From positions 1-54,502 of the forward strand of contig JAQBPE010000293.1 in assembly GCA_028287685.1 (NCBI GenBank): 54,502 nt of DNA. Reading direction: 5' to 3'. This DNA is from Cyanobacteria bacterium RYN_339 (GTDB taxonomy: Bacteria; Cyanobacteriota; Sericytochromatia; S15B-MN24; JAQBPE01). How positions within the stretch are numbered: position 1 is the stretch's first letter; every line of letters starts with the position of its first letter. The translations under genes and the position numbers were made by a program. Positions 33,530 to 42,638 of the stretch are shown one piece after another. The notes below the pieces were generated by a model. It ran no database searches, was not told where the DNA came from, and saw nothing but the letters and a program-made list of their open reading frames with translations.

Positions 33530-34174
33530 CTACGCGCCGTCCACCTTCACCACCACGCCCGTATCGCGCTCCAGGAAGGCCACGGCCTGCGCCGGCGAGA
33601 TCACGGCGCCGCGCAGCTCCGCCAGCTTGAGGCGGGAGCCCTCCAGGTCGGCGCCCCGTAAGTCGGTGCCATTGAGCTTCGCGCCCGTGAACGTGGAGCC
33701 CGGCAACACGCAGGCCAGGAAGACCACACCCGCCAGCTCGGCCTTGTCGAAGTTGGCGTCGCCGAACGTGCAACGCTCGAAGACCGCGCGCTTGAAGCGG
33801 GCGCTCTCGAACAGCAGGTACTTGCCCTGGCAATCGAGGAACGAGACCTCCTCGAAGCGGCCCTGCGCGAGCTTCAACCCGGATACGCGGCAGCCCTTGA
33901 AGCTGACGCGGCGCGCGCTCAGCCGCGAGAGGTCTGCGTTCGAAAGGTCGCAGTTCTCCAGCACCACGTCGTCCATCGACCAATCCTGCATCGACAGCCC
34001 GGCGAAGGCGCCGTCGCGGATGCGCACGACGTCCAGCGAGACCCGGCTGGCGTGGTCACAGGGCGGGTCCGTCAGGTCCAGGTCCGCGTAGGACTCGCGT
34101 TCGATCAAGTCGCCCTCCGGCCACCCTGTGGGGGCGTCGGGGGGAGGCAGGCGCGGTGGAGCGATCGGTTTCAT
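33530..34174 (-). CDS. Pentapeptide-repeat protein
   Basis: 214 residues. The middle (~45-185) is a run of A(D/N)Lxx-type pentapeptides such as ENCDLSNADLSRLSA, FESARFKRAVFERC and GADLEGSRLKLAELRGA, which form a right-handed quadrilateral beta-helix. A Pro-rich N-terminus precedes it. Cytoplasmic; some relatives mimic DNA and protect gyrase, but nothing here indicates that. The end (SPAQAVAFLERDTGVVV) resembles the usual tail of these proteins. Single gene, divergent from the amine oxidase operon. Confidence 0.88.
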   Translation of the reverse strand: MKPIAPPRLPPPDAPTGWPEGDLIERESYADLDLTDPPCDHASRVSLDVVRIRDGAFAGLSMQDWSMDDVVLENCDLSNADLSRLSARRVSFKGCRVSGLKLAQGRFEEVSFLDCQGKYLLFESARFKRAVFERCTFGDANFDKAELAGVVFLACVLPGSTFTGAKLNGTDLRGADLEGSRLKLAELRGAVISPAQAVAFLERDTGVVVKVDGA

Positions 34175-34180
34175 GACCCC

Positions 34181-34210
34181 AGTCTAAACGGTCACTGACA
34201 TTAGCTGCAA
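34181..34210 (-). promoter_or_regulatory. Promoter TTGCAG-N18-TAGACT, leaderless pentapeptide gene
   Basis: Minus strand: TTGCAG (34210-34205), 18-bp spacer, TAGACT (34186-34181), six bases, ATG at 34174. No Shine-Dalgarno. It lies back to back with the promoter of the amine oxidase operon. Confidence 0.55.
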
Positions 34211-34212
34211 AA

Positions 34213-34242
34213 TTGACAGGCAAGCGGCCTTTCCTGTATTTG
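34213..34242 (+). promoter_or_regulatory. Promoter TTGACA-N18-TATTTG for amine oxidase operon
   Basis: TTGACA 34213-34218 and TATTTG 34237-34242 with an 18-bp spacer. Transcription start is about 34249, leaving a ~26-nt leader with AGGAGA at 34263-34268 before ATG 34275; unlike its divergent neighbour, this gene uses a Shine-Dalgarno. Confidence 0.5.
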
Positions 34243-34274
34243 ACGAGGGAACGTCCCCCCATAGGAGAACGCCG

Positions 34275-36218
34275 ATGATGCTCCGTTCCGCCTTCCTGGC
34301 CGCTAGCCTGTCGCTGATGACGGCCTCTCCGGCCCTTAGCTACACCGGTCACCCGCTCGCCAGCCTGAGCGGACCGGAGATCGAGGCCGGCGCCAAGATC
34401 TTCAAGGCGGACAAGCGCTTCCCCGCGGGCGGCATCTTCGCGATCCTGGACCTGGAAGAAGCGCCCAAGGCGCAGGTGCTGGCCTGGAAGCCGGGCAAGG
34501 ACAACCACCGCACGGTCAAGACCACCATCTACTCGCGCAAGGAGCACCGCACCTACGAGGCCCATGCCGACCTCCAGACCGGCAAGGTGTTGGACTGGAA
34601 GGCCGTGGACGGCGTGCAGCCGATGGTGATGATGGAGGAGTACCCCATCGCCACGGACGCGGTGCGGGCGGACAAGCGCTGGCAGGAAGCCATGAAGAAG
34701 CGCGGCATCAAGGACCTGTCCAAGGTCGGCATCGACGGCTGGGCGGCGGGCCCCGCCTTCGGCAGCCACCGCCGCGTGCTGCGCGCGCTCTCGTTCTACA
34801 AGGGCGAGAACCAGGTCTACTACTCGCGGCCCATCGAGGGCGTGATCGGGCTGGTCGACCTGGACACCAAGGAAGTCATCCAGCTGACGGACACCGGCAT
34901 CACGAAGATCGCCGACAAGGGCTACGACTTCGACGAGAAGTCCACCAAGGGCCGGCCGCCGCTCAAGCCGCTGATCGTCACCCAGCCGAAGGGCACGGAC
35001 TACACGATCAAGGGCAACGAGGTCACCTGGCAGGGCTGGCACTTCACCTTCTCCACCCACGCCCGCGACGGGCTAACGCTGCACCAAGTCGGCTTCGAGG
35101 ACCACGGCAAGGTCCGCCCCATCCTGTACCGCGCGGGCCTGTCGGAGATGATCGTCCCTTACGGCGACCCGGACCCCAACTGGAACTGGCGCGCGGCCTT
35201 CGACGTGGGCGAGTACGGCTTCGGCAACCTGGGCAGCCCGCTCGAGCCCGGCGGCGACGTGCCTGCCAACGCCACCATGTTCGACGCGGCCTACGTGGAT
35301 CCGCAGGGCAAGGCCTACCCGTTCCCGAAGGCCGTGGCCCTGTGGGAGCGTGACGGCGGCGTGGTGTGGAAGCACTACGACTACGTCTCCGGCGCCAACC
35401 ATGTCCGCCGTGCGCGCGAGCTGGTGCTGACCACCGCCGCGGCCGTGGGCAACTACGATTACCTCATCAACTGGGTCTTCCACCAGGACGGCACCCTGGA
35501 GATGGATGCCGCCGCGACCGGCATGCTGCTGGCGAAGGGCACCAACCAGACCGTGGCGGACGCGGGCGCCTGCCCCGGCTGCACCAGCCACCTGGTCGAC
35601 AAGAACATCCTGGCGCCCAACCATCAGCACTTCTTCAACTGGCGCCTCGACTTCGACATCGACGGCCCCAACAATTCCGTCTACGAGATGAACCAGCGCG
35701 CGCTGGGCAAGGGCGACCCGAACCCCAACGGCAACGGCTTCTTGATGGCGGAGACGCCGCTGGCCACGGAGTCCGAGGCCCAACGGGACCTGGACCCCAA
35801 CGCCAACCGCAAGTGGCGCGTGCTGAACCCCAACGTGCGCAACGGCCTGGGCAACAACACGGGCTACATGCTGATGCCCGTCGACGCCACCCCCGCGTAC
35901 GTCTCGGCCGACAGCGCCGCGCGCAACCGCGCCACCTTCCTGAACCACAACTTCTGGGCCACGCGCTTCAAGCCGGATGAGCTCTACGCCGCCGGCGTTT
36001 ACCCGAACCAGTCGGCGTCGGACGCCGGGCTCTCCCGTTGGGCCAACGACGGCGAGCGCATCGCCGGCGAGGACCTGGTGGTCTGGTACACCATGGGCCT
36101 CTCGCATGCGCCCCGCGAGGAGGAGTGGCCGATGATGAACGCCACCCACGTGGGCTTCAAGCTGATGCCGTGCGGCTTCTTCACCAGCAACCCCGCCCTC
36201 GACGTGCCCAAGCAGTAG
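34275..36218 (+). CDS. Exported copper amine oxidase (primary-amine oxidase, TPQ cofactor)
   Basis: 647 residues with a signal peptide (LAASLSLMTASPALS). It oxidises primary amines to aldehydes with release of ammonia and peroxide. The self-processed cofactor Tyr lies in VGNYDYLINW (Tyr394). Copper ligands are visible: HQH (His450, His452) and His625 in NATHVGF. The catalytic base is probably the Asp in AAFDVGEYGFGN. The closing LMPCGFFTSNPALDVP is the family's C-terminal hallmark. Periplasmic or extracellular. It is followed after 9 bp by a flavin amine oxidase, so amine oxidation is the common theme of the operon. Confidence 0.93.
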   Translation: MMLRSAFLAASLSLMTASPALSYTGHPLASLSGPEIEAGAKIFKADKRFPAGGIFAILDLEEAPKAQVLAWKPGKDNHRTVKTTIYSRKEHRTYEAHADLQTGKVLDWKAVDGVQPMVMMEEYPIATDAVRADKRWQEAMKKRGIKDLSKVGIDGWAAGPAFGSHRRVLRALSFYKGENQVYYSRPIEGVIGLVDLDTKEVIQLTDTGITKIADKGYDFDEKSTKGRPPLKPLIVTQPKGTDYTIKGNEVTWQGWHFTFSTHARDGLTLHQVGFEDHGKVRPILYRAGLSEMIVPYGDPDPNWNWRAAFDVGEYGFGNLGSPLEPGGDVPANATMFDAAYVDPQGKAYPFPKAVALWERDGGVVWKHYDYVSGANHVRRARELVLTTAAAVGNYDYLINWVFHQDGTLEMDAAATGMLLAKGTNQTVADAGACPGCTSHLVDKNILAPNHQHFFNWRLDFDIDGPNNSVYEMNQRALGKGDPNPNGNGFLMAETPLATESEAQRDLDPNANRKWRVLNPNVRNGLGNNTGYMLMPVDATPAYVSADSAARNRATFLNHNFWATRFKPDELYAAGVYPNQSASDAGLSRWANDGERIAGEDLVVWYTMGLSHAPREEEWPMMNATHVGFKLMPCGFFTSNPALDVPKQ

Positions 36219-36227
36219 GAGACTCCC

Positions 36228-37697
36228 ATGCGCCTTGCCCTGTCCCTCGTGCTCGTCGCCGGCGCCCTCATGGGGGCGGCGCCCGCGCCCATCGACGACG
36301 TGTTGGTGATCGGCGCCGGCCTGTCCGGCATGAGCGCCGCCTACTACGCCCAGCAAGCCGGCCTGAAGTTCCATGTGCTGGAGGCCTCGCCCCACCTGGG
36401 CGGCCGCATGCGCTCGGCCAAGTACCCGCAGGGCGTGGGGGCCGAGGCGGGCCTCGCGGAGTTCTGGGAGGGCAACCCGGCGCTCGACATCGCCCACGCG
36501 CTCAAGCTGCCCACGGACCGCGGCGACACGTCGTTCTCCAGCTTCTGGTTCGCCAACAAGCTCTACCCCTTCACCCAGGACACCAACGAGCAGTTCCTGG
36601 CCTTCTTGCTGCCGGGTGCGGAGCGCACGAAGTACCAGGCCTGGGACAAGAAGATGGTGGGCCTGTACCAGCGGATCCAACAGCGGCCCATCCCGGCCGA
36701 CCTCTTCAAGCTCAAGGACACGAGCTTCGCCGACTGGCTGAAGCAAACGTCCGGGCTGGGCCCCAAGGGCCTGATGCTGGTGCAGAGCACCACGGAGCCG
36801 GAGTACGCCACCTCCTGGGAGCGCATTTCCGCGCTCGACGGCATCGCGGAGTGGCACATCTTCTCCGGCAAGGGCACGGGCAACCAGCACATCAGCGGCG
36901 GCAACCAGCGCCTGGCGGAGGCGATCGCCGATCATGTGGGCCGCGGCAAGATCGAGGTCAACCGCCAGGTCACCAACGTCGTGACGGAAGGCGACCATGT
37001 CACGGTCACGGCCATGAACCCCGCGGACTACCACTTCCACCAGTACCGCGCCAAGCACGTCATCACGACCATGCCGCTCTTCCGGCTGTACGAGATCCAG
37101 TTCACGCCGCCGCTTTCGCCCAAGGTGCGCGAGGCGATCGACACGCAGACCTGGGGCTCGTACTTCACGGCCCACGTGATCGTGGACCCGGCCGCCAAGA
37201 AGTTCTGGCAGGTGAAGGGCGAGACGATCCTGCCCATGCTCACGGGCGGCCCGCTGGGCGTCTGCTACGAGGGCGAGAGCCAGCACAAGGGCGCGGAGCT
37301 GCTGAACCTGCTCGTGACCGGCGATTGGGCCGAGACCTACAACGCCCGCACCGGCTCGCTGGACGAGGTGCGCCGCCAGCTGTCGGAGGCCCTCGACAAG
37401 CAGTGGCCGGGCTTCTCCAAGCACATCAAGCAGATGACCTTCGTGCGCTACCACCCCCGCGCGATCGCCAGCTGGCCGGTCGGCCGCTCGCGCTTCGACG
37501 CGCTCTCCGAGTTGATGCGCCAGCCGCAGGGCCGCATCCACTTCGCCGGCGACTTCACGGAAGGCACGCACTCCGACGGCGCCGTGCGCTCCGCCCAGCG
37601 CGCGATCGCGCAGGTGGCCAAGTCCGAGGGCAAGAAGTGGACGCCGCCGAAGGCGGCCGGGCCGCACGAGGCGGGCACGCGGGCGGGGCACAAGTAG
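36228..37697 (+). CDS. Exported FAD-dependent amine oxidase
   Basis: 489 residues with a signal peptide (LALSLVLVAGALMGAAPA). The dinucleotide-binding motif is VLVIGAGLSGMSAAYYA, followed by the GG doublet region LEASPHLGGRMRS; the C-terminal FAD contact is HFAGDFTEGTHSDGAVRSA. It belongs to the monoamine/polyamine oxidase superfamily. Electrons probably go to oxygen. The signal peptide lacks the twin-arginine motif expected of a prefolded flavoprotein, which is noteworthy. The substrate is probably an amine, given the adjacent copper enzyme. Start 9 bp after the upstream stop with GGAG nearby. Confidence 0.9.
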   Translation: MRLALSLVLVAGALMGAAPAPIDDVLVIGAGLSGMSAAYYAQQAGLKFHVLEASPHLGGRMRSAKYPQGVGAEAGLAEFWEGNPALDIAHALKLPTDRGDTSFSSFWFANKLYPFTQDTNEQFLAFLLPGAERTKYQAWDKKMVGLYQRIQQRPIPADLFKLKDTSFADWLKQTSGLGPKGLMLVQSTTEPEYATSWERISALDGIAEWHIFSGKGTGNQHISGGNQRLAEAIADHVGRGKIEVNRQVTNVVTEGDHVTVTAMNPADYHFHQYRAKHVITTMPLFRLYEIQFTPPLSPKVREAIDTQTWGSYFTAHVIVDPAAKKFWQVKGETILPMLTGGPLGVCYEGESQHKGAELLNLLVTGDWAETYNARTGSLDEVRRQLSEALDKQWPGFSKHIKQMTFVRYHPRAIASWPVGRSRFDALSELMRQPQGRIHFAGDFTEGTHSDGAVRSAQRAIAQVAKSEGKKWTPPKAAGPHEAGTRAGHK

Positions 37698-37738
37698 CCC
37701 GTGGCTCCGGCGTCCGCGTCGTCGTCCAGGGTTAGCGC

Positions 37739-39373
37739 TTGCGCGCGATAGGCCTGGCGCTGGCCGTGGTGCTGGCCGGCGTGCAAGCGGAGGAACCGCC
37801 GCTGAAGCCCGGCAGCTATCCGCGCCGCCACCGCAGCAGCGAGGCCGAAATCGGACGGCCTCCCTGGCCCGTGCGCGTGCAGGTGGGCGGCGTGCCGGTG
37901 GGCACGGAAGACCTGAGCCGGGCCTTGCCGGCCTGGGTGGACGTGGCCGGGCCGGCGCCCCGCGTGCTGGAAGGCGTGATCGCGCCGAACGAGGAAGAGG
38001 ACTACCCGGGCCCGCATGTCAGCGCGGAGGATTTCCCGTTAACCCACCACACCCACGATTTCACTTTCAACGTGCGACCGGACCGGGCGTACGAGGATCT
38101 GCTGGGCGTTCAGGTGCACGCCGGCGGCCGCGAGACGGCCCAGGAGGAAATCGAGGTGGAATGGGAAAGCGGCCTGGGCGCCGCCAACCCGGGCAACGCC
38201 TTCACGGCCCCCAACGCCCGGTTCGAAAGCGGCGGCTGCTTCTCCGCCGGCCACCGGCGCGGCGCCATCCTCTGGAACTGGCCGACGCTGGGCGATCGCG
38301 TCCATGTCGAGGGCCGCTGGATCTGGGACCGCGGCCATCCGCCCGCCGACGCGGAAATCCACCCGGCCCGGCTGGTGGCGACCACGCGGCACCTGCCCGC
38401 GCCGTTCCACCAGGTCATCAAGGCGCCCACGCAGCCCCTGCCGCCCGGCATGGCAGCCGACCGACCGTACCTCGCCACGCGCGTCGACGTGTTCGCCAGC
38501 GGCGACGGCGGCGCGCTGTGGAACAACCGGCGCGGGGCGCCGGCCTTCGTGAGCCGGGTGCCCATGGGCGAGCGCGATTACAGCTGGGATGTGCACACGA
38601 CGCTGCCTCCGCCGAGTCCGGGCTCCGTCCTGCGCGCCTTTTGGCAGTTCCGACCGGGCGACTCGTTCGGCGCGGAGCCCCGGCTGGAACGCCTTCCCAA
38701 CGGCTTCCACGTGGTCCTGCCGTGGCACGCGGGCCGGGTGCCGGATGACGCGGTCTTCGCCCGCACGCTTTACATGTACTGGGACGAGGGCGACGGCGTG
38801 CCGTCCAATTGGGGCGGCCGGGCGTTCGACGTGGCCTTCGAGCACCTCGACCTCCACAACAGCCAGGACCCTGGCCTCGGGCAGTTCCGCTTCTTCTTGG
38901 AGGCCGGCGGCACCTGGTGGTCGGCCAACGAGCTCCAGCCGGGGCTGATGCGCGCCCGGGCAGGCACGCGCTACCCGTTGGGGGTCCACACCATGGTCGT
39001 GGTGCCGCCTGGCGGGCGCTTCCGCGTCCATGCCGACGGCTGGGAAGGCGACGGCGTGGATGGCGTGATGGGCCACCTGATCGACCCGGCTAGCCCGCAC
39101 GACGATGCCACCGCCACCTGGCTGATGGCGAACCTCTTCAATGCCGACGTCTTCTTGAAGGGCAGCCGCGATGACCCCGCGGGCGAAGTCAACCGGTCGC
39201 TGCGCGGGGCGGCGGAGAGCTACGACTTCCCCGCCCGCGGGCCCAAGCAACCCGACGTGTTCTTTGGCCAGGACACGGACCCCAACGATACCTACACGCT
39301 GCATGTGCGCGTCACGCCCGTGGACTGGCGCCGAGCCTTAACATCACCTAACCGTTTCTTGAATCAGCCATAA
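37739..39373 (+). CDS. Hypothetical exported protein next to the amine oxidases
   Basis: 544 residues from TTG 37739, with a short signal peptide (IGLALAVVLAGVQA). The mature protein is rich in Trp, His, Pro and Asp and seems all-beta. Notable segments: LTHHTHDFTF, WNWPTLGDRVHVEGRW with WDRGHPPADAEIHPARLV, and WEGDGVDGVMGHLIDP. The latter two resemble descriptions of metal- or sugar-binding surface proteins, but I recognise no family. Conserved-looking His clusters could bind copper or another metal. It lies 41 bp after the FAD amine oxidase on the same strand and is probably cotranscribed with both oxidases. Confidence 0.72.
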   Translation: MRAIGLALAVVLAGVQAEEPPLKPGSYPRRHRSSEAEIGRPPWPVRVQVGGVPVGTEDLSRALPAWVDVAGPAPRVLEGVIAPNEEEDYPGPHVSAEDFPLTHHTHDFTFNVRPDRAYEDLLGVQVHAGGRETAQEEIEVEWESGLGAANPGNAFTAPNARFESGGCFSAGHRRGAILWNWPTLGDRVHVEGRWIWDRGHPPADAEIHPARLVATTRHLPAPFHQVIKAPTQPLPPGMAADRPYLATRVDVFASGDGGALWNNRRGAPAFVSRVPMGERDYSWDVHTTLPPPSPGSVLRAFWQFRPGDSFGAEPRLERLPNGFHVVLPWHAGRVPDDAVFARTLYMYWDEGDGVPSNWGGRAFDVAFEHLDLHNSQDPGLGQFRFFLEAGGTWWSANELQPGLMRARAGTRYPLGVHTMVVVPPGGRFRVHADGWEGDGVDGVMGHLIDPASPHDDATATWLMANLFNADVFLKGSRDDPAGEVNRSLRGAAESYDFPARGPKQPDVFFGQDTDPNDTYTLHVRVTPVDWRRALTSPNRFLNQP

Positions 39374-39411
39374 CCCATCCTTTACCGAGATCTGGGCATC
39401 CGCGGCGATAA
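39339..39411 (+). promoter_or_regulatory. TAAC boxes and CGATAA element upstream of 39445 gene
   Basis: TAAC occurs at 39339, 39349 and 39371 (10 and 22 bp apart, same helix face). TTTAC 39381-39385 and CGATAA 39406-39411 follow, leaving ~30 nt to the start. It resembles the regions before 5894 and 53690. Confidence 0.35.
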
Positions 39412-39444
39412 GGTCTTCACCAACCACGTCCCAAGGAGCCAACC

Positions 39445-40176
39445 ATGCAAGTTTCGAACACCGTCCCCCGCGCCGTCGTCGTTGCCCGGGCCGCCGCGCC
39501 CGCCACCAACGCCACGCCCGTGCAGACGCCCAAGCCTTCCGCGCCGGCGATGGTGGTTGCGAAGCCGCAGGGCCTGTCCCACGCCGCGAAGTCGGCCATC
39601 TGGGGCGGCCTGGGCTCGGGCGCGGTGGGGACGATCGCGGGCGCCGGGTGCGCGCTGTTCCATGCCCTGGCGGCGGGCGGCATCTCCGGCGGCGTCGTGG
39701 CCCTCTGGGTGGGCGGCGCGGCCGTCGTCATCGGCGGCCTGGGCGCCGCGGCCAGCTACTTCTGGGGCAAGGAAGAGCAGAAGATCATCGACCGCGACGG
39801 CGGCACCAAGGGCTCGAACTGGGGCCTTTACATCGCGGCGACCTCCCTGCTGTCGACCGCGGGCCCGTTGCTCCACGGCGCGGCCGTGGGCATGAACGGC
39901 GCGCTGACCGGGCTGGGATCGGGGGCCGTGGCGGCCTACCGCACCGTCAAGGAAGTGCACGACCTCGGCGCCGAGCGCGGCGGCCAGGTCTGGGATAACA
40001 AGGTGCGCCTGGGTGGAGCGGCGGCCGCCACCGTGGGCGGGTTCGCGGCAACCGCCGCGCTGATTCCGGCCGTTGCGGCCGCGGCGCCTTGGTTGGTGCC
40101 GGTGGGCGTGGGCGTGGCCGCGGTCGGCTGGGCCGCCAACCTGGTCGGCCACTGGATGGACGACAAGCGCGCGTAA
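39445..40176 (+). CDS. Hypothetical membrane protein, 243 aa
   Basis: ATG 39445 with AAGGAG at 39432-39437. A Pro/Ala/Val-rich soluble N-terminus (~1-45) precedes Ala/Gly-rich hydrophobic helices near 50-70, 80-102, 125-150 and 190-235. The glycine content resembles pore-forming or bacteriocin-like helices, but a simple membrane protein is more likely. A charged stretch (KEEQKIIDRDGGTKG, ~105-120) lies between helix pairs. Not recognised. It converges with the iorB gene. Confidence 0.7.
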   Translation: MQVSNTVPRAVVVARAAAPATNATPVQTPKPSAPAMVVAKPQGLSHAAKSAIWGGLGSGAVGTIAGAGCALFHALAAGGISGGVVALWVGGAAVVIGGLGAAASYFWGKEEQKIIDRDGGTKGSNWGLYIAATSLLSTAGPLLHGAAVGMNGALTGLGSGAVAAYRTVKEVHDLGAERGGQVWDNKVRLGGAAAATVGGFAATAALIPAVAAAAPWLVPVGVGVAAVGWAANLVGHWMDDKRA

Positions 40177-40192
40177 CCGAAAGGCCGTCTTC

Positions 40193-40798
40193 TCAGGGGG
40201 CTTGGAGCGCGGCGCCGGTGGCCCAGATGGCCGCATGGTCGGGGCGATCGCCCAGCACGGCCGTGACCGCCGAGCGCACGTAGCCGCCGTCAAACGGCAG
40301 GTGCTTGCCTTCGGCCAACCACGCCAGCGCCAGCAGGTTCGCGATGGCTTCCTTGCCCCAGTTCACGCGGGCCGTGGTAGCCAGGTCCAGCACCGTCACG
40401 CGCGCGCCGCCCGAGGCCACGCCGGCCAGGATTTCCGGCAGCGGCGGCACGGTGAAGCCCAACCCACGCGAAAGCGCCGGCTCGACCGGGGTCGCGTCGA
40501 CGACGGCCAGCGTGCGGGCCGAGGTCAGGCCCACGCGGCGCCAGGCTTCCAGCGGCTCCAGGCCTACCAGCAAATCGAGCTGCCCGGGCGGGATCACCGC
40601 GGCATAGGCCGCCTCCGGCAGCCCGTCCGGCGGCAGCAGCCGCAACATCACCTCCGCGGCCCCGCCACGTTGCGCGCCGCCGCGCTTCTCGGAGCCCGCC
40701 ACGCGCCAGCCGGCCAGCGAGGCGGCGGTCGCCAACACGCGTCCGAACGTCACGCAGCCCTGGCCGCCCATGCCCGTCACCAGCACGTTGAAGCTCAA
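40193..40798 (-). CDS. iorB: Indolepyruvate:ferredoxin oxidoreductase, beta subunit
   Basis: 201 residues from TTG 40798, which overlaps the iorA stop (TTGA). The longer antisense frame upstream is an artefact. It has the gamma-type domain of 2-oxoacid:ferredoxin oxidoreductases: VLVTGMGGQGCVTFGRVLA and EKRGGAQRGGAAEVMLR are hallmarks. With IorA it decarboxylates aryl 2-oxo acids (indolepyruvate, phenylpyruvate, hydroxyphenylpyruvate) to the arylacetyl-CoA while reducing ferredoxin. Last gene of the biosynthetic operon. Supplying an aryl-CoA starter to the ketosynthases is my inference. Confidence 0.9.
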   Translation of the reverse strand: MSFNVLVTGMGGQGCVTFGRVLATAASLAGWRVAGSEKRGGAQRGGAAEVMLRLLPPDGLPEAAYAAVIPPGQLDLLVGLEPLEAWRRVGLTSARTLAVVDATPVEPALSRGLGFTVPPLPEILAGVASGGARVTVLDLATTARVNWGKEAIANLLALAWLAEGKHLPFDGGYVRSAVTAVLGDRPDHAAIWATGAALQAP

Positions 40799-42600
40799 GA
40801 CTTGGGCTCCAGCGTGTACGGAATGATCGCCTTGCGGTCCGTGCAGACCTGGTAGCACAGGCCGCAGCGCGTGCACGCGTCCAGGTCGATCTTCAGCTCC
40901 GCGCCCAGGTCGTGGATGGCCACGCAGCCCAGCTGCTCGTAGCAGGCGCCGCAGTGGTTGCACAGCTCCGGGATCAAGGCGTAGCGCGGCAAGGCCTCGA
41001 TGCGCTCGGGCTCGCGGCGACCCAGCTGCAGGCGGCACTCGCCGGCCACCACCAGCACGGCCATCCCGGGGCGGCCCATCGCCTGGGCCAGCTCGTAGCG
41101 CATCTGCTTGTAGTCGTAGGCATCGACACGGCGCACGTCCGTCACGCCCAGGCCCGCCAGGGCGGTCTCGATCGTGATGGTCTGCCCGCCGCCCGGCGGC
41201 CCGCCGTGGGGCCCGTCGGTGTTGGCGGTCGGCTGGTGGCCGGTCATGGCCACGTACTGGTTGTCCAGCACCACCAGCACGAGGTTGGCGCCCTGTTGCT
41301 GCGCGTTCAGCACGCCCGGCAGCCCGGCGTGGAAGAAGGTGGAGTCACCGATGCTGGCGATCACCTTCTGGTCCGTCACCAGCGCCACGCCCTGGGCGAT
41401 GCCGATGCCGCTGCCCATGCACGTCAGCCAGTCGGACGCGTGGGGCGGCAGCGACGAGCAACCGATGTCGCCGCCGTAGACCCCCGTCTCGCCGACCATC
41501 TCGCGGATGGCCATCAGGGGGCTGCGGTGGGAGCAGCCGGGGCAGAAGGTGCCCGGGCGCGGCGGCAGGTCCGGCGGGCTCATCAGGGGCGCCGGCACGG
41601 GCAGGCCCAGGTACGTGGCGATGCGCTCGCGGGCCTGGGCGTAAGTCATCTGGCCCGCGGCCAGGCCATCGGGGCCGTTGGAGCTGCTGATCCACATGGG
41701 CAGCCGGGCGCGGTTTGCCAGGGCCTGCAAGCCGGACGACAGGAAGCCGTCCAGCTCTTCGAGCACCAGGGCTTCCTCGACGGCGAAGCCTTGCAGGATC
41801 TCGGGATGCAGGGGATGGCTCAGCCCCAGCTTCAGCAGCGGCACGTCGGCGCCCAGCTCGCGCAGGATCTCCACCGCCATGGGGTGGTGGATCCCCGCCG
41901 CGATGATGCCCTGCTTGCCCTGCCCGCTCTGCGACGACCAGCGGTCCTGCACGGCGCGCAGCCGGTCGAGCAGCCGCGCATGGTTCTTCACGGCGCGGCC
42001 GCCGACGTTCACGAAGGAGTCCGGGTCTTGCTTGAAGTGGCCGGGAGCGGGGCCGACCGCTGGGAGCGGGGCCACCTCGATCACGGCGACGGTGTGGCAA
42101 AGCGGGGCCGGCATGTGGAACAGGATCGGCAAACCGGACTGCTCGGAGAGGTCCCAGGCGGCCAGGGCGAAGGCGTAGACCTCCTGGACGGTGGCGGGCT
42201 CGAACAGGGGCCAGTGCATCTCGCGTGCGAGCCAGCGCACGTCGAACTCGCCGGTGCTGGAGTTGGCGCCGGGATCCGTGCCCACGCCCAGCACCAGGCC
42301 GGCCTTCACGCCGGCGTAAGCCAGGTAGGCGGCGGGGTCCGCGGCGACGTGCAGGCCCACCTGCTTCATGGTCACCAGCGAGCGCACGCCGGACCAGCAG
42401 GCGCCGGTGGCGGCGTGCAGGGCCACGTGCTCGTTGGTGCTCCACTGGGCCTTCACGCGCGGGCTCTTGAGCAGCCACTCGTTGGTTTCCGTGATGGGCG
42501 AGCCGGGGTAGGACGCGGCGAAGCCCACGCCGGCGTTCAGGGCCGCGCGGGCCAGGGCCTCGTTGCCCGACAGCAGGAAGGCCCCACCCGCCGGATCCAA
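40795..42600 (-). CDS. iorA: Indolepyruvate:ferredoxin oxidoreductase, alpha subunit
   Basis: 601 residues from TTG 42600. Domain order is that of IorA: pyrimidine-binding half (FLLSGNEALARAALNAGVGF, YPGSPITETNEWL), linker, TPP-binding half (GDIGCSSLPPHA, IASIGDSTFFHAGLPG, LDNQYVAMTGH), and a C-terminal ferredoxin domain with two Cys clusters (CNHCGACYEQLGC and CTRCGLCYQVC). It is oxygen-sensitive in known relatives. It sits 38 bp after fabG on the same strand and shares a 4-bp overlap with iorB. Usually found in amino acid fermentation; here its company with fatty-acid-type genes is unusual. Confidence 0.94.
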   Translation of the reverse strand: MDPAGGAFLLSGNEALARAALNAGVGFAASYPGSPITETNEWLLKSPRVKAQWSTNEHVALHAATGACWSGVRSLVTMKQVGLHVAADPAAYLAYAGVKAGLVLGVGTDPGANSSTGEFDVRWLAREMHWPLFEPATVQEVYAFALAAWDLSEQSGLPILFHMPAPLCHTVAVIEVAPLPAVGPAPGHFKQDPDSFVNVGGRAVKNHARLLDRLRAVQDRWSSQSGQGKQGIIAAGIHHPMAVEILRELGADVPLLKLGLSHPLHPEILQGFAVEEALVLEELDGFLSSGLQALANRARLPMWISSSNGPDGLAAGQMTYAQARERIATYLGLPVPAPLMSPPDLPPRPGTFCPGCSHRSPLMAIREMVGETGVYGGDIGCSSLPPHASDWLTCMGSGIGIAQGVALVTDQKVIASIGDSTFFHAGLPGVLNAQQQGANLVLVVLDNQYVAMTGHQPTANTDGPHGGPPGGGQTITIETALAGLGVTDVRRVDAYDYKQMRYELAQAMGRPGMAVLVVAGECRLQLGRREPERIEALPRYALIPELCNHCGACYEQLGCVAIHDLGAELKIDLDACTRCGLCYQVCTDRKAIIPYTLEPKS

Positions 42601-42638
42601 GGGATCGGTGTGGGGCCCGGCCTGGGGAATGGACCGCT

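Noticed and set aside
39445..40176. Gly/Ala-rich helices as a bacteriocin or toxin
   Set aside because: No immunity, leader peptide or export genes; long soluble N-terminus; simple membrane protein is more likely.
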